From assembly GCF_011761345.1 (NCBI RefSeq), contig NZ_JAASRY010000001.1, positions 992,001 through 1,056,000 of the forward strand: 64,000 bases of DNA. Reading direction: 5' to 3'. The notes below the pieces were generated by a model that saw only the letters and a program-made list of their open reading frames with translations, searched no databases and had not been told where the DNA came from. Origin of the DNA: Thalassobacillus devorans (GTDB taxonomy: Bacteria > Bacillota > Bacilli > Bacillales > Halobacillaceae). Shown here one piece after another: positions 36,701 through 47,834 of this stretch (position 1 is the stretch's first letter; the number at the start of each line of letters is the position of its first letter). Made by a program: the position numbers and the translations under genes.

Positions 36701-39700
36701 GTGGGAGTTTCAAGTAGAGAGAAGATGGAGTTGTTATTAGAACAGATTCAGTTTCCCGAAGAGCTGGCAGAGCAGCATATGGGAAAGTGTTCTTTGAAGA
36801 AATTGGACGTTTATACGCAAACAAAAGCGTGGCACTTTCATTTTCACCTGGAATGCCCGCTGCCTCCATCTGTTTATCAGTTGTTCACAACGAAATTGCA
36901 GGAAGGGTTCAGGCATATAGCTGAAGTAGTGGACTGGACGATGCATACAGATCAACAATCGCTTGAAGAACAAGACCTGCTGGATTATTGGAAATGTTTT
37001 GTCACTACTGTACCTCAGCTGTCTCCGGCGTATAAGGATCTAGTCTTAGAACAACAACCAGAAATTAACGGTAATAAGATTATGTTAACATGCAGGAATG
37101 AAGCAGAAAGTCACGCTGTCAGGAAGCGGCTGCACGAGCCGCTGATCTCCTTCTGCAAGAAAGTGGGCATCCCGCCTTGCGCGATAACTACTAAAGTGAA
37201 AAGTCAGGAAGAAGAAATCAAGAAGTTCCAGCAGGAGCGCCAAAAAGAAGATCAATTATTTGTCCAGCAGGCCGTCAAGGAAAAAGAAGAACGTGCAAAA
37301 CAACAGAGCGAAGGACAACATGAAGGTCCCGTCATGATCGGTTATAACATCCAGGAAGAACCTGACAAGATGAGCGATATCCTCGAAGAAGAACGCAGGA
37401 AAATCGTTCAAGGTCACATATTTGATGTCGAGGTGAAAGAACTTCGTTCCGGACGCCATCTGCTGCTATTGAAAGTGACGGACTATACGGATTCTTTTTC
37501 TATCAAAATGTTCTCCCGCGGTGATGATCACGCGGAACAATTCAAGGCGATTAAAAAAGGAATGTGGATTAAGGCGCGTGGAAGTATCCAAACGGACAAT
37601 TTCACTTCAGAACTGACTATGATGGCAAACGATATTAATGAAATAAAGCCATCCCTGCGCGTCGATGAGGCACCGGAAGGAGAAAAGCGAGTCGAGCTCC
37701 ATGCCCATACTACCATGAGCCAAATGGATGCGCCGGTAGCTCCGGGACGTCTGATAGAGACCGCTGCCAGATGGGGCCATGAAGCGATTGCTATCACAGA
37801 CCATGCAGTAGTACAGGCTTATCCGGAAGCCCATAGCGCAGGAAGTAAGCATGGGGTAAAGATAATTTACGGCGTTGAAGCGAATCTGGTTGATGATGGC
37901 GTGCCCATCGCTTATGAAGAACAGGATAGAGAACTGGCGAATGATACGTATGTCGTATTTGACGTTGAAACCACTGGTCTGTCTGCTGTCTATGACAAAA
38001 TCATTGAACTCGCTGCAGTAAAAGTAAAAGATGGTGACATCATCGATCGTTTCGAATCATTCGCAAATCCACACCATCCATTATCCCAGACAACGACTGA
38101 TTTAACAGGGATTACCGATGATATGGTAAAAGATGCACCAGAAATCGAAGATGTACTAAAAGACTTCCATGAGTGGACAGGAGACTCGATTCTTGTTGCC
38201 CATAATGCCAGCTTTGATATGGGCTTCCTTAATGCAGGATACAAAAATATTGGCCTCGGGAAGTCTGAGTTACCTGTAATCGATACATTGGAACTTGCGC
38301 GTCTGTTAGTTCCGGAGCTGAAGAATCATCGGTTGAACACATTATGTAAGTTTTTTGATATTGAACTCACTCAGCACCACCGTGCGATATATGATGCGGA
38401 AGCCACAGGGTATCTATTATGGAAGCTCGTTAAGAAGGCACTGGAAAGAGGAATTACAAATCATAAGAACTTGAACGATTATATGGGGGAAGGGAACGCC
38501 TATCAACGCTCCCGGCCTTTCCACTGCACACTGTTAGCGACAAATGAGACCGGATTGAAGAATATCTACCGCCTTGTTTCCCATGCGCATATTGATTATT
38601 TTTACCGGGTGCCGAGAATACCAAGATCGAAATTATCCAAACTGCGTGAAGGGGTCCTTATTGGCTCCGGTTGTGATAAAGGTGAAGTTTTTGAAACGAT
38701 GATGCAAAAGTCAGAAGAAGAAGCGGAAAAAACCGCTGAATTTTATGACTATATTGAAATACAGCCACCAGGAAACTATCGACATTTGATAGAAAAAGAG
38801 CTTGTGCAGAATGAAGCACAAATCTTTGATATTTTGAAGAAGCTGGTTGCCATGGCAGAGCGGCTGGGCAAGAAAGCGGTAGTTACCGGAAATACTCATT
38901 ATATTGAGCCGCATGAAAAGATGTACAGGCAGATTCTGATATCTTCTCAGAATGGAAATCCATTGAATCGTCAAACACTCCCAGAGGTTCATTTTAAGAC
39001 GACAAACGAATTGTTGGACGAATTTGCATTTCTAGGTAAGGAGAAAGCGAAAGAGGTTGTCGTCACTAATACTCAGGCAGTAGCAAATCAAGTGGAAGAA
39101 GTCTCACCGGTGAAAGAGGACCTTTATACGCCTAATATTGAAGGTGCCGACCAGGAAATCAGGGAAATGTCTTACAATAAAGCGAAGAGCCTGTATGGGG
39201 ATATGTTGCCTGAACTGGTAGAGAAAAGGTTAGAAAAAGAATTGGACAGTATTATCGGGCATGGGTTTGCTGTCATTTACTTGATTTCTCAAAAGCTCGT
39301 GAAAAAATCATTGGACGATGGCTACCTGGTCGGTTCCAGGGGATCGGTTGGTTCCTCTTTCGTTGCCACGATGACAGGAATTACGGAAGTGAATCCATTG
39401 CCTCCGCATTATGTATGTGCCCATTGCCGGGAGCCGGAATTTTTCACGGACGGGTCAGTAGGGAGCGGGTTCGACCTGCCAGAAAAAGATTGTCCTAAAT
39501 GCGGGGAACCGATGAATAAAGATGGTCAGGATATTCCGTTTGAAACCTTCCTAGGGTTTAAAGGGGATAAAGTCCCCGATATTGATTTGAACTTCTCCGG
39601 TGAATATCAGCCGCAGGCGCATAACTATACAAAGGTACTGTTCGGTGAAGACAAAGTTTATCGTGCCGGTACGATCGGTACGATCGCAGAAAAGACTGCT

Positions 39701-40996
39701 TATGGTTATGTGAAAGGTTATGCCGGCGACCATCAATTGCAATATAAAAATGCTGAAATCGATCGTCTTGTCCAGGGATGCACAGGTGTCAAACGGACCA
39801 GTGGCCAGCACCCGGGCGGTATTATCGTCGTGCCTGATGATAAGGAGATTTATGATTTCACACCGATTCAGTATCCAGCGGATGATACGAAAGCAGAATG
39901 GCGTACTACTCACTTTGACTTCCATTCCATTCACGATAACCTATTGAAGCTCGACATACTCGGACACGATGATCCGACGGTTATCCGAATGCTTCAGGAT
40001 TTAAGCGGGATTGACCAGAAAGAAATTCCGGTTGATGACCAGGAAGTCATGAAAATCTTCAGTGGGCCGGAAGCGCTGGGCGTTACTGCTGATGAAATTC
40101 TTTGTAAGACTGGCACTCTGGGTGTTCCTGAATTCGGCACACGTTTTGTCCGTCAGATGCTAGAAGATACCAGCCCGAAAACATTTGCGGAACTGGTCAT
40201 TATTTCAGGGCTTTCCCACGGAACTGATGTGTGGCTGGGTAATGCCCAGGAACTGATCAATGACGGCATCTGTACATTGCCGGAAGTAATCGGCTGCCGG
40301 GATGATATCATGGTTTATCTGATGCACAAAGGGCTTGAACCGTCCCTTGCCTTTAAGATCATGGAATTCGTCCGTAAAGGGCGCGGTCTCCAGGATGAGT
40401 GGATTGAAGAAATGAAAAAACATGGGGTGCCAGACTGGTATATTGATTCCTGTAAGAAAATCAAATACATGTTTCCGAAAGCCCACGCGGCTGCCTATGT
40501 ATTGATGGCTGTACGGATCGCTTACTTCAAGGTTCACTACCCAATTTACTTCTATGCTGCCTACTTTACGGTGCGTGCCAGTGATTATGAACTGGAAACC
40601 ATGGTAAAAGGTTCAGATGCAATCAGGAAGCGGATCGAAGAGATTCTGGCAAAAGGAAATGACGCCTCTCCAAAAGAGAAAAGTTTACTTACTGTGCTGG
40701 AACTATCTCTTGAAATGTGTCAGCGCGGCTATTCCTTCCAGACCGTAGATCTTTATAAATCCAGTGCCAGTGAATTCCTTGTAGAAGGGGATACATTGAT
40801 TCCACCTTTCAACGCGATCGATGGTCTTGGCACGAATGCTGCCATCAACATCGTAAATGCCAGGGAAGAAGGAGAGTTCCTCTCTAAACAGGACCTTCGG
40901 GAAAGAAGCCGCATTTCGAAGACAGTTCTTGAATACCTTGACCAGCAGGGCTGCCTGGAAGGCATGCCGGAAGAGAATCAGTTGTCCTTATTCTGA
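36701..40996 (+). CDS. polC: DNA polymerase III alpha subunit, PolC type
   Basis: 1431 aa, full length. Leading-strand replicative polymerase of Firmicutes. N-terminal domains, then an OB fold (about 235-320), PHP domain ([15 protein letters not shown] near 330), an inserted DEDD 3'-5' exonuclease starting at [10 protein letters not shown] (about 421), a zinc-binding segment CAHCREP/CPKCGEP (about 907-933), and polymerase palm with DIDLNF (about 961) and the [20 protein letters not shown] stretch. GTG start at 36701 follows GGGAGGA. Confidence 0.98.
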   Translation: MGVSSREKMELLLEQIQFPEELAEQHMGKCSLKKLDVYTQTKAWHFHFHLECPLPPSVYQLFTTKLQEGFRHIAEVVDWTMHTDQQSLEEQDLLDYWKCFVTTVPQLSPAYKDLVLEQQPEINGNKIMLTCRNEAESHAVRKRLHEPLISFCKKVGIPPCAITTKVKSQEEEIKKFQQERQKEDQLFVQQAVKEKEERAKQQSEGQHEGPVMIGYNIQEEPDKMSDILEEERRKIVQGHIFDVEVKELRSGRHLLLLKVTDYTDSFSIKMFSRGDDHAEQFKAIKKGMWIKARGSIQTDNFTSELTMMANDINEIKPSLRVDEAPEGEKRVELHAHTTMSQMDAPVAPGRLIETAARWGHEAIAITDHAVVQAYPEAHSAGSKHGVKIIYGVEANLVDDGVPIAYEEQDRELANDTYVVFDVETTGLSAVYDKIIELAAVKVKDGDIIDRFESFANPHHPLSQTTTDLTGITDDMVKDAPEIEDVLKDFHEWTGDSILVAHNASFDMGFLNAGYKNIGLGKSELPVIDTLELARLLVPELKNHRLNTLCKFFDIELTQHHRAIYDAEATGYLLWKLVKKALERGITNHKNLNDYMGEGNAYQRSRPFHCTLLATNETGLKNIYRLVSHAHIDYFYRVPRIPRSKLSKLREGVLIGSGCDKGEVFETMMQKSEEEAEKTAEFYDYIEIQPPGNYRHLIEKELVQNEAQIFDILKKLVAMAERLGKKAVVTGNTHYIEPHEKMYRQILISSQNGNPLNRQTLPEVHFKTTNELLDEFAFLGKEKAKEVVVTNTQAVANQVEEVSPVKEDLYTPNIEGADQEIREMSYNKAKSLYGDMLPELVEKRLEKELDSIIGHGFAVIYLISQKLVKKSLDDGYLVGSRGSVGSSFVATMTGITEVNPLPPHYVCAHCREPEFFTDGSVGSGFDLPEKDCPKCGEPMNKDGQDIPFETFLGFKGDKVPDIDLNFSGEYQPQAHNYTKVLFGEDKVYRAGTIGTIAEKTAYGYVKGYAGDHQLQYKNAEIDRLVQGCTGVKRTSGQHPGGIIVVPDDKEIYDFTPIQYPADDTKAEWRTTHFDFHSIHDNLLKLDILGHDDPTVIRMLQDLSGIDQKEIPVDDQEVMKIFSGPEALGVTADEILCKTGTLGVPEFGTRFVRQMLEDTSPKTFAELVIISGLSHGTDVWLGNAQELINDGICTLPEVIGCRDDIMVYLMHKGLEPSLAFKIMEFVRKGRGLQDEWIEEMKKHGVPDWYIDSCKKIKYMFPKAHAAAYVLMAVRIAYFKVHYPIYFYAAYFTVRASDYELETMVKGSDAIRKRIEEILAKGNDASPKEKSLLTVLELSLEMCQRGYSFQTVDLYKSSASEFLVEGDTLIPPFNAIDGLGTNAAINIVNAREEGEFLSKQDLRERSRISKTVLEYLDQQGCLEGMPEENQLSLF

Positions 40997-41076
40997 TTGG
41001 TATGAAGGTGCTTTCTTGCATTAAAAAGGAACGTATGGTATATTTTTAATGGTTAGAAAAGTGATACGGAGGACGG

Positions 41077-41112
41077 CGAAAGAGTGGGGCAACCCGCTCT
41101 TTCGTTTATCTT
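41077..41112 (+). terminator. Terminator after polC
   Basis: CGAAAGAGTGGG (41077-41088) pairs with CCCGCTCTTTCG (41093-41104) with one wobble pair, followed by TTTATCTTT. Confidence 0.85.
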
Positions 41113-41150
41113 TACGGTTATTTTTCTGTTTCGATTTCGCACCTGTTTGT

Positions 41151-41180
41151 GCACTACACTTGCTGTAGTGCCGTATTTTT
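41151..41180 (+). terminator. Second terminator-like hairpin before rimP
   Basis: GCACTACA (41151-41158)/TGTAGTGC (41164-41171), then CGTATTTTT. A further small stem CTGCAT/ATGCAG lies at 41189-41207. The interval of about 285 bp between polC and rimP thus holds three hairpins and presumably the rimP promoter, which I could not pinpoint. Confidence 0.6.
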
Positions 41181-41283
41181 GTGGATGACTGCATGTAACA
41201 AATGCAGGCGGAGTGCCAATGAATTAGATGATAGGAAATGATTATATTAGAAATACTAAGTGTAAGAAAAAGGAGGGAACGAC

Positions 41284-41757
41284 ATGGGTGACAATGTTAT
41301 ACGCTTGACAGAAGAGCTGGTTCAGCCGGTACTCGAAGAAATGAACCTGGAGCTCGTCGACGTTGAATTCAAAAAAGAAGGAAAGAACTGGTTCCTTCGT
41401 GTATTTGTAGATAAGGAAAATGGCGTAGACATCGAGGAATGTGGGTATGTATCTGAACAGCTTAGTGAAAAGCTGGATGACGTGGATCCGATAGAATTCC
41501 CTTATTTTCTCGAGGTAGCATCGCCGGGGGCGGAACGGCCTTTAAAAAACAAAGAAGCATTTGAAAAGAACGTCGGCCGCCGTGTCCATGTAAAGCTATA
41601 TGAACCGATGAGTGGCGAAAAAGAATTTGAAGGTGATTTGACTTCCTTTGATAATGAAGTCGCCACCATTGCTTACAAAATTAAAACAAAGACAAAAACA
41701 GTTGAAATTCCATATGATAAGATTGCTAAAGCCCGTTTAGCAGTGAGTTTCAATTAA
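41284..41757 (+). CDS. rimP: Ribosome maturation factor RimP
   Basis: 157 aa. Assists 30S subunit assembly. Family pattern [20 protein letters not shown] (about 20-39) and [20 protein letters not shown] (about 64-83). Preceded by AAAGGAGGGAACGAC. First gene of the rimP-nusA-infB-rbfA operon. Confidence 0.95.
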   Translation: MGDNVIRLTEELVQPVLEEMNLELVDVEFKKEGKNWFLRVFVDKENGVDIEECGYVSEQLSEKLDDVDPIEFPYFLEVASPGAERPLKNKEAFEKNVGRRVHVKLYEPMSGEKEFEGDLTSFDNEVATIAYKIKTKTKTVEIPYDKIAKARLAVSFN

Positions 41758-41772
41758 AGGGGGAGAAGATAG

Positions 41773-42888
41773 TTGAGCAACGAACTTTTTGATGCTATCC
41801 ATTTTTTAGAAAAGGAAAAAGGCATTGATAAAGATGTATTAATCGACGCTCTGGAGGCTGCCTTGATTTCTGCATATAAAAAGAACTTCAATTCAGCTAC
41901 CAATGTTCGTGTGGATTTGAACGAGGACGCAGGGACCATGAAAGTATACGCCCGTAAAACGATAGTAGACGAAGTAGATGACCCGCAGGAAGAGATTTCC
42001 ACAGAAGAAGCGAAAGAAATCAATCCTAATTATGAATTGGAAGATGTTATCGAAGTAGAAGTCACACCAAAAGATTTTGGCCGTATTGCTGCACAGGCAG
42101 CCAAACAAGTGGTGACTCAGCGAGTACGTGAAGCGGAGCGCGGAGTCATTTATGGCGAATACAGCGATCGGGAAGAAGATGTTATGACAGGGATCATCCA
42201 ACGTAAGGATCCTCGTTTTATCTATGTGAATCTAGGTAAAATTGAAGCCCGTCTTCCAGAAGCGGAACAAATGCCGACAGAGACCTATGAAGTCCATGAT
42301 CGTCTTAAGGTATTGGTTACGAAAGTCGAAAATACCAATAAAGGGCCACAGATTTATGTTTCCCGTACCCATCCAGGCCTCTTAAAACGTTTGTTTGAGA
42401 TGGAAGTGCCGGAGATTTTCGATGGTACTGTAGAAGTGAAATCGGTAGCTCGTGAAGCTGGAGACAGATCCAAAATTTCCGTCCATGCGGAAGATCCGGA
42501 AGTGGATCCGGTTGGTTCCTGTGTCGGGCAGCGAGGCCAGCGAGTGCAGGCAATCGTAAATGAATTGAAAGGCGAAAAGATTGATATTGTTCAGTGGTCC
42601 GAGGATCCAGTAACTTATGTCTCCAATGCCTTGAGCCCATCTAAAGTGGTAAAAGTGCTGGTCAATGAAGAAGAAAAAGCTACTACTGTCATTGTACCGG
42701 ACTATCAACTGTCCCTTGCGATTGGTAAACGAGGGCAAAATGCTCGTCTAGCCGCTAAACTGACAGGATGGAAAATTGATATTAAGAGTGAATCAGAAGC
42801 AGAAGAAGAAGGCCTGTTAGATGATAATCTTCAGGAAGATGAAGCAGTTGATGCTGTTTCTGAATCTGACGAAGAACGCTTTGAATAA
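41773..42888 (+). CDS. nusA: Transcription termination/antitermination factor NusA
   Basis: 371 aa. N-terminal RNA polymerase-binding domain, S1 domain (about 135-200), and two KH domains with the [20 protein letters not shown] (about 243-262) and [19 protein letters not shown] (about 315-333) motifs. No long C-terminal repeats, as in other Bacilli. TTG start at 41773 after GGGGGAGAAG. Confidence 0.97.
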   Translation: MSNELFDAIHFLEKEKGIDKDVLIDALEAALISAYKKNFNSATNVRVDLNEDAGTMKVYARKTIVDEVDDPQEEISTEEAKEINPNYELEDVIEVEVTPKDFGRIAAQAAKQVVTQRVREAERGVIYGEYSDREEDVMTGIIQRKDPRFIYVNLGKIEARLPEAEQMPTETYEVHDRLKVLVTKVENTNKGPQIYVSRTHPGLLKRLFEMEVPEIFDGTVEVKSVAREAGDRSKISVHAEDPEVDPVGSCVGQRGQRVQAIVNELKGEKIDIVQWSEDPVTYVSNALSPSKVVKVLVNEEEKATTVIVPDYQLSLAIGKRGQNARLAAKLTGWKIDIKSESEAEEEGLLDDNLQEDEAVDAVSESDEERFE

Positions 42889-42900
42889 GGAGTGGTAATA

Positions 42901-43170
42901 ATGGCTGCTTCAAGAAAAATTCCATTGCGTAAATGCGTTGTAACCAAAGAAATGAAACCGAAACAACAACTGATCCGTGTGGTACGCAACAAAGAAGGAG
43001 AAGTCTTTGTTGATCCGAGCGGAAAGAAAAATGGCAGAGGCGCCTACATTTCAAAGGATCCAAAGGTCATTGAAACCGCTCAGGATCAGGACGTACTAAG
43101 CCGACAGCTGAATACAAAAGTCGATCATACTATTTATGAAGAACTGAAATCCTTGGCTGGAGAGCAATAA
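42901..43170 (+). CDS. rnpM: YlxR/RnpM RNA-binding protein
   Basis: 89 aa. The pattern IPLRKCVVTKEMKPKQQLIR (about 7-26) and GRGAYISKD (about 47-55) are those of the YlxR family, reported in Bacillus as an RNase P modulator. Preceded by AAGGAGTGG. Position between nusA and the L7Ae-type gene is conserved. The ATG at 42901 is better spaced than the in-frame upstream start at 42892. Confidence 0.93.
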   Translation: MAASRKIPLRKCVVTKEMKPKQQLIRVVRNKEGEVFVDPSGKKNGRGAYISKDPKVIETAQDQDVLSRQLNTKVDHTIYEELKSLAGEQ

Positions 43171-43171
43171 C

Positions 43172-43483
43172 ATGCAAAAAGCATTGAATTTATTGGGACT
43201 TGCCTATCGTGCTGGCAAGTGCACGCTTGGTGAAGAACTAATCACCAGGGATATCCAGAAGAAAAAAGCAAAGCTTGTCTGGATAGCGGAAGATACCGGC
43301 TATCAGACGAAAAAGAAGCTGATAGATAAATGCAGCTTTTATAACATACCCTACTATCTTGCGGCCGACAGGGATACATTATCCCAGGCTATTGGTAAGG
43401 AGGGGAGAGTCGCGATCGCAGTTCTTGACCAAGGATTTGCGAAAAAGTTGCAATCGCTGCTCGATGAATCTATTCGGGGGTGA
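43172..43483 (+). CDS. rplGA: L7Ae-type ribosomal protein YlxQ
   Basis: 103 aa. L7Ae/L30e fold with the [20 protein letters not shown] (about 6-25) start and the [20 protein letters not shown] segment. Binds kink-turn RNA in this family. Begins one base after rnpM. Its 3' end overlaps a long open frame upstream of infB that is not real coding sequence. Confidence 0.92.
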   Translation: MQKALNLLGLAYRAGKCTLGEELITRDIQKKKAKLVWIAEDTGYQTKKKLIDKCSFYNIPYYLAADRDTLSQAIGKEGRVAIAVLDQGFAKKLQSLLDESIRG

Positions 43484-43487
43484 ACGT

Positions 43488-45611
43488 ATGAGTAAGATGC
43501 GAGTATATGAATATGCGAAGAAAAATGAAATGACAAGTAAGAAAGTGATCGATAAATTAGGGTCGTTGAATATTGAGGTTTCCAACCACATGTCAACGAT
43601 TTCTGAAGATACAAAAGCAAAACTGGACCAGGAGTTCGGCTTTGCCAAGAAAGAACAAAAGCAGGCTGGACAGAAGAGCAACAGCAGCCAGCAGGATACG
43701 CAGAAGAAAAACAACCAGAACAGTCAGCAAAGTAACCAGAGTAACTATAAGAAAAAATCCAACCAGAATAAGAAAAAGAGCCATAATCAGAAGAAAAACA
43801 AAAAGCAGGACCGTAAGCAGCAACAACAGCAACAACAAAAACCTGCTTCTAAAGGTACACCGGATAAGATCCTTTTCTCTGGTACTCTAACCGTTGCTGA
43901 ACTTGCTGAAAAGCTGAACAAAGATACTTCTGAAATCATCAAAAAGTTGATGATGCTTGGAGTAATGGCAACGAAAAATCAGGATTTAGATGTCGATGCC
44001 ATTGAATTGATCTGTTCTGAATATGACGTAGAAGTCGAAGAAGAAGTGCAAGTAGATGAAACAGATATTGAGAACTATCAATTTGAAGATGCTCCCGAAG
44101 ACTTGGAAGAGCGTCCTGCAGTTGTTACGATCATGGGACACGTCGACCATGGTAAAACAACATTACTTGATTCCATCCGTGATACTAAAGTAACAGAAGG
44201 TGAAGCTGGAGGTATCACGCAGCACATCGGAGCGTATCAAGTGGAAGAAAACGGCAAGAAAATCACCTTCCTTGATACACCAGGCCACGCAGCTTTTACA
44301 AGTATGCGTTCCCGTGGTGCTCAGGTTACCGATATTGCAATTTTAGTAGTTGCAGCAGACGATGGGGTCATGCCACAAACTGTAGAGGCAATCAACCATG
44401 CCAAAGCAGCTGAGGTACCGATCATTGTTGCTGTCAACAAAATGGATAAAGAAGGCGCCAACCCGGACCGCGTCATGCAGGAACTAATGGAATATGAGTT
44501 GATTTCGGAGGATTTCGGTGGCGAAACCATTTTTGTCAAGATGTCAGCCGTCAAACACGAAGGCATTGATGACCTCTTAGAAATGATCGTCCTTGTCTCT
44601 GAAATGGAAGAATTGAAAGCAAATCCTGACCGTCCGGCATATGGAACGGTTATTGAGGCAGAACTCGATAAAGGTCGTGGCTCTGTTGCTACCTTGCTCG
44701 TTCAGAATGGGACCCTTAATGTAGGAGATCCATTAGTAGTAGGTAACACCTTCGGTCGTGTCCGTGCCATGGTTAACGACCTAGGCCGCCGCGTAAAATC
44801 TGCCGGCCCATCCACACCTGTAGAAATCACTGGTTTGAATGATGTACCTCAAGCCGGGGACCGCTTCCTGGCATTTGAAGATGAAAAGAAAGCACGGGCC
44901 ATTGGAGAAGCTCGTCAGCAGAAACAAATCGAGGCACAGCGTAGTGACAAAACGAAAGTCAGCCTGGATGATTTGTTTGAACAAATCAAACAGGGGGATA
45001 TTAAGGATATCAATCTGATTGTTAAAGCAGACGTACAAGGTTCAGTGGAAGCACTTGCTTCTTCCCTTGAAAAAATTGATGTCGAAGGTGTTAAAGTCAA
45101 CATCATCCATACCGGTGTCGGCGCTATTAATGAATCAGATATCAATCTGGCATCTGCCTCCAATGGTATCGTAATCGGGTTCAATGTCCGTCCGGATGCT
45201 AATGCTAAAAAAGCAGCAGAATCGGAAGATGTGGAAATCCGTCTACACCGTGTCATTTACAAAGTAATTGAAGAAATCGAAGCAGCGATGAAAGGGATGC
45301 TTGACCCTGAGTATGAAGAAAAAATCATCGGTCAGGTGGAAGTGCGGGAAACATTTAAAGTTTCCAAAATCGGCACCATCGCAGGTGGTTATGTCACTGA
45401 TGGTAAAATCACAAGAAATTCAGGTGTGCGTATCGTTCGAGACGGCGTCGTCCTTTTTGAGGGTGAAATTGACACCTTGAAGCGTTACAAGGACGATGTC
45501 AAAGAGGTGGCACAAAACTATGAGTGCGGGATTACCATCAAAAATTATAATGACATCAAAGAAGGCGACGTCATTGAAGCGTTTGTCATGGAGGAAGTTG
45601 AACGTACATGA
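43488..45611 (+). CDS. infB: Translation initiation factor IF-2
   Basis: 707 aa. N-terminal IF2N motif ([20 protein letters not shown]), then a strongly biased linker rich in Q, K, N and S (about 55-125), a second IF2N domain, and the GTPase with G1 [14 protein letters not shown] (about 217), G3 DTPGHAAF (about 263) and G4 NKMD (about 318), then domains II-IV. The ATG at 43488 follows GGGGGTG; the upstream open frame to 43359 runs through rplGA and is rejected. Confidence 0.97.
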   Translation: MSKMRVYEYAKKNEMTSKKVIDKLGSLNIEVSNHMSTISEDTKAKLDQEFGFAKKEQKQAGQKSNSSQQDTQKKNNQNSQQSNQSNYKKKSNQNKKKSHNQKKNKKQDRKQQQQQQQKPASKGTPDKILFSGTLTVAELAEKLNKDTSEIIKKLMMLGVMATKNQDLDVDAIELICSEYDVEVEEEVQVDETDIENYQFEDAPEDLEERPAVVTIMGHVDHGKTTLLDSIRDTKVTEGEAGGITQHIGAYQVEENGKKITFLDTPGHAAFTSMRSRGAQVTDIAILVVAADDGVMPQTVEAINHAKAAEVPIIVAVNKMDKEGANPDRVMQELMEYELISEDFGGETIFVKMSAVKHEGIDDLLEMIVLVSEMEELKANPDRPAYGTVIEAELDKGRGSVATLLVQNGTLNVGDPLVVGNTFGRVRAMVNDLGRRVKSAGPSTPVEITGLNDVPQAGDRFLAFEDEKKARAIGEARQQKQIEAQRSDKTKVSLDDLFEQIKQGDIKDINLIVKADVQGSVEALASSLEKIDVEGVKVNIIHTGVGAINESDINLASASNGIVIGFNVRPDANAKKAAESEDVEIRLHRVIYKVIEEIEAAMKGMLDPEYEEKIIGQVEVRETFKVSKIGTIAGGYVTDGKITRNSGVRIVRDGVVLFEGEIDTLKRYKDDVKEVAQNYECGITIKNYNDIKEGDVIEAFVMEEVERT

Positions 45612-45886
45612 TTCTAAGCGCAGAAATCGAGTGCTTCATATATGATGCACAATCGTTGAAGGAGAAACGTTCTGTCCTCAAGCGGATAACGACCAGGCTG
45701 CAAAATGAATTCAATGTTGCTGTAAGTGAGCTGGAACATCAGGATTTATGGCAGAGGACAGTCATCGGGATCGTGACGATTTCAAGCGACCGTGTCCAGG
45801 CAGAACGCCTCATTCAGCAAGCGTTATCCTTCATTGATTCATTTCCTGAAATTGAAAGGGCAGAGACGACCATTGAATGGTGCTGA
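45608..45886 (+). CDS. ylxP: YlxP family protein (DUF503)
   Basis: 92 aa. The N-terminal pattern [20 protein letters not shown] (about 7-26) and [20 protein letters not shown] (about 38-57) match the DUF503/YlxP family. Suggested roles concern ribosome maturation because of the constant infB-ylxP-rbfA context, but function is unproven. Overlaps infB by 4 bp. Confidence 0.92.
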   Translation: MILSAEIECFIYDAQSLKEKRSVLKRITTRLQNEFNVAVSELEHQDLWQRTVIGIVTISSDRVQAERLIQQALSFIDSFPEIERAETTIEWC

Positions 45887-45915
45887 TGCTGCCTGGCAAG
45901 GAAGAGGTGGAAGAG

Positions 45916-46269
45916 ATGAGTGATTTACGAGCCAATCGTGTAGCAGAACAAATGAAGAAGGAACTCGGAGACATCATCAGTAAGAAAATCAAAGACCCTC
46001 GCGTCGGTTTTGTTACGGTTACAGATGTTGAGGTCACCGGCGATCTTCAACAAGCGAAAGTTTATATCTCTGTATTAGGTAATGACAAGCAACAGCAAGA
46101 CACATTACTTGGATTAGCCAAGGCAAAAGGGTTCATCCGTTCCGAAATCGGAAAACGGATCCGCCTTCGCAAAACACCGGAAATAGCTTTTGAATTTGAT
46201 GAAGCAATTGAACGCGGCAATCGAATCGAAGCAATTTTACGTGACCTGAATGATACAGAAAGTAAATAA
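45916..46269 (+). CDS. rbfA: Ribosome-binding factor A
   Basis: 117 aa. KH-type fold protein for late 30S maturation and cold adaptation. Signatures [20 protein letters not shown] (about 6-25) and [20 protein letters not shown] (about 27-46). The ATG at 45916 follows GAGGTGG; the longer frame from 45877 overlaps ylxP and lacks a better site. Confidence 0.96.
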   Translation: MSDLRANRVAEQMKKELGDIISKKIKDPRVGFVTVTDVEVTGDLQQAKVYISVLGNDKQQQDTLLGLAKAKGFIRSEIGKRIRLRKTPEIAFEFDEAIERGNRIEAILRDLNDTESK

Positions 46270-46277
46270 TCCAGACG

Positions 46278-46386
46278 AGACTGTCCTTTTCAACCTGTTC
46301 TTTTGCCCAATATGTACAGCTGCCTGAGAAACACACTGTATCAGGAAGGGCATAGAGAGGAGACAAAAGTGACAGTCTTTTCTTTT
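46278..46386 (+). terminator. Long branched terminator after rbfA
   Basis: An outer stem AGACTGTC-CTTTT (46278-46290) pairs with AAAAG-T-GACAGTCT (46365-46378), enclosing TGCCC/GGGCA and CCTGA/TCAGG pairs, followed by TTCTTTTT. About 100 nt in total, so larger than an ordinary terminator. Confidence 0.65.
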
Positions 46387-46395
46387 TGATGAGGA

Positions 46396-46862
46396 CTGTT
46401 AAAACTCCATATTGATTTTACAAATAAGCTCCCAATTGCTGAAGACTCAGTTTCGAGACGTTAGGTAGGAATTATGGTGGCAGGGAAAACGGATAGCTTT
46501 CCGTGGGCATGTGGTGAGCTTCCTCAGGCTTCGCCTTGCGGGATCTCACCGCTCATATCCCTCCCATGGGAAAGGATAGACTGGCAAGACCCCACAGAGC
46601 TTTAGCTCGAGGAGGCTTGCCGTCTTCCCCGCGGAAAGAAATTAATGCGTAATCACCTTGGGAGACACGACACGCATAAGCAGAACATCAAAAGGGAAGT
46701 GATTTTTCTTCCCGTTGATGGACTGCTTATGTCGCGAGTGTCTAGGTGATGGAGCTGGAAAGCGAATCCTTCCCCAACGACCCTATTCCTTAAACAATGT
46801 CTCGAAATCAAGTCTTCGACTTTTTGGGTCTTTAATTGGATAAAATCAATGATATTTTACAG
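46396..46862. repeat. Composite palindromic intergenic repeat, copy 3 (D), both ends intact
   Basis: Bounded by imperfect terminal inverted repeats: CTGTTAAAAC...ATTGATTTTA on the left, and the complement of CTGTAAAAT...ATTGATTTTA on the right. A 19-bp inner pair follows, GAAGACTCAGTTTCGAGAC (46441-46459) and GTCTCGAAATCAAGTCTTC (46799-46817), differing at three bases. Inside are two nested hairpins, 46513-46550 (GGTGAG/CTCACC) and 46583-46621 (GGCAAG/CTTGCC), and the 124-bp insert at 46639-46762. It separates rbfA from truB, which are adjacent in B. subtilis. Confidence 0.85.
46639..46762. mobile_element. 124-bp structured insert (copy 2)
   Basis: Same length and 118/124 identity with 2129-2252, flanked by GGAAAG at 46633-46638 and 46757-46762. 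One paired position differs in compensatory fashion: A46655-T46747 here, against G2145-C2237 in copy 1. Other changes fall mainly in predicted loops or outside the stems. Confidence 0.75.
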
Positions 46863-46900
46863 AGCTTTTTACTTTAAAATAAGATAGCGAGGTGGATATA

Positions 46901-47797
46901 GTGGACGGTATACTGCCAGTTTGGAAGCCGAAGGGCTGGACTTCCCACGACTGTGTCATGAAGGTACGTAAAATCCTACATACGAAAAAAGTTGGACACA
47001 CCGGCACCCTGGATCCGGATGTGGAAGGGGTACTGCCGCTCTGCATCGGCCGGGCTACAAAAATTGTTCCTTTTTTGACCGATACCGTAAAAGTCTATGA
47101 AGCTGTAGTAACTTTGGGCGTGGCAACCGACACAGAGGACAGTTCAGGTGATGCAGTTGAAACGAAAGAAGTTGCTGAGGTGTTTGATGAAGAGCAAATC
47201 AAAGAAGTTTTGCAAACTTTTCAAGGTAAAATCAAACAAATTCCTCCGATGTATTCTGCTGTAAAAATAAAAGGAAAAAAACTGTATGAGTATGCAAGAG
47301 AAGGGAAAATAGTTGAACGTCCAGCCCGTGAGGTTTATATTCATAATATAGAAATGCTGGGATCGATCAATTATGAACACGGAAAAGCGAGCTTTCCTTT
47401 TCGAGTAGTTTGTTCTAAAGGCACCTATATCCGAACGTTATGTGTCGATATCGGAACAGCTATCGGATATCCAGCTCATATGTCATTCCTTGAACGTACC
47501 CGTACGGGCGATATCAGGAAAGAAGATTGTTATCAGATTGAAGATATCGAGAAGCTGGCTGAGCAGGAAGCCTATGACGATCTGCTGCTGCCGCTTGAAA
47601 GAGGATTGAATCATTTGGATGCCTGGCAAGTTGATAAAGAAACTAGTGAGAGAATCCAGCACGGCCAAGTCCTCCCGGCTCCGGCCCAATCTTTTGAACG
47701 TGATATTTTTCAAGTCAAATATCAGGATAAGGTACTGGCAATCTATCAATTCCATCCGGAAAAGCAAGGTAAAATAAAGCCGGTACGGGTTTTTTGA
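46901..47797 (+). CDS. truB: tRNA pseudouridine 55 synthase
   Basis: 298 aa. Makes psi-55 in the T-loop of tRNAs. N-terminal GILPVWKPKGWTSHDCV and the active-site HTGTLDPDVEGVLPLCIG segment (about 32-49), whose GTLDP Asp is the catalytic residue. The central SKGTYIRTLCVDIG motif is near 170. GTG start at 46901, 7 bp after GAGGTGG. It begins 39 bp after composite repeat copy 3. Confidence 0.96.
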   Translation: MDGILPVWKPKGWTSHDCVMKVRKILHTKKVGHTGTLDPDVEGVLPLCIGRATKIVPFLTDTVKVYEAVVTLGVATDTEDSSGDAVETKEVAEVFDEEQIKEVLQTFQGKIKQIPPMYSAVKIKGKKLYEYAREGKIVERPAREVYIHNIEMLGSINYEHGKASFPFRVVCSKGTYIRTLCVDIGTAIGYPAHMSFLERTRTGDIRKEDCYQIEDIEKLAEQEAYDDLLLPLERGLNHLDAWQVDKETSERIQHGQVLPAPAQSFERDIFQVKYQDKVLAIYQFHPEKQGKIKPVRVF

Positions 47798-47834
47798 TTT
47801 GTGCCTTTATCTGTAATAAAAGTAGGTGAACATC

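Noticed and set aside
43359-43487. N-terminal extension of infB by 43 codons
   Set aside because: It runs through the 3' part of rplGA; the ATG at 43488 has a strong ribosome site and the correct IF2 N-terminus.
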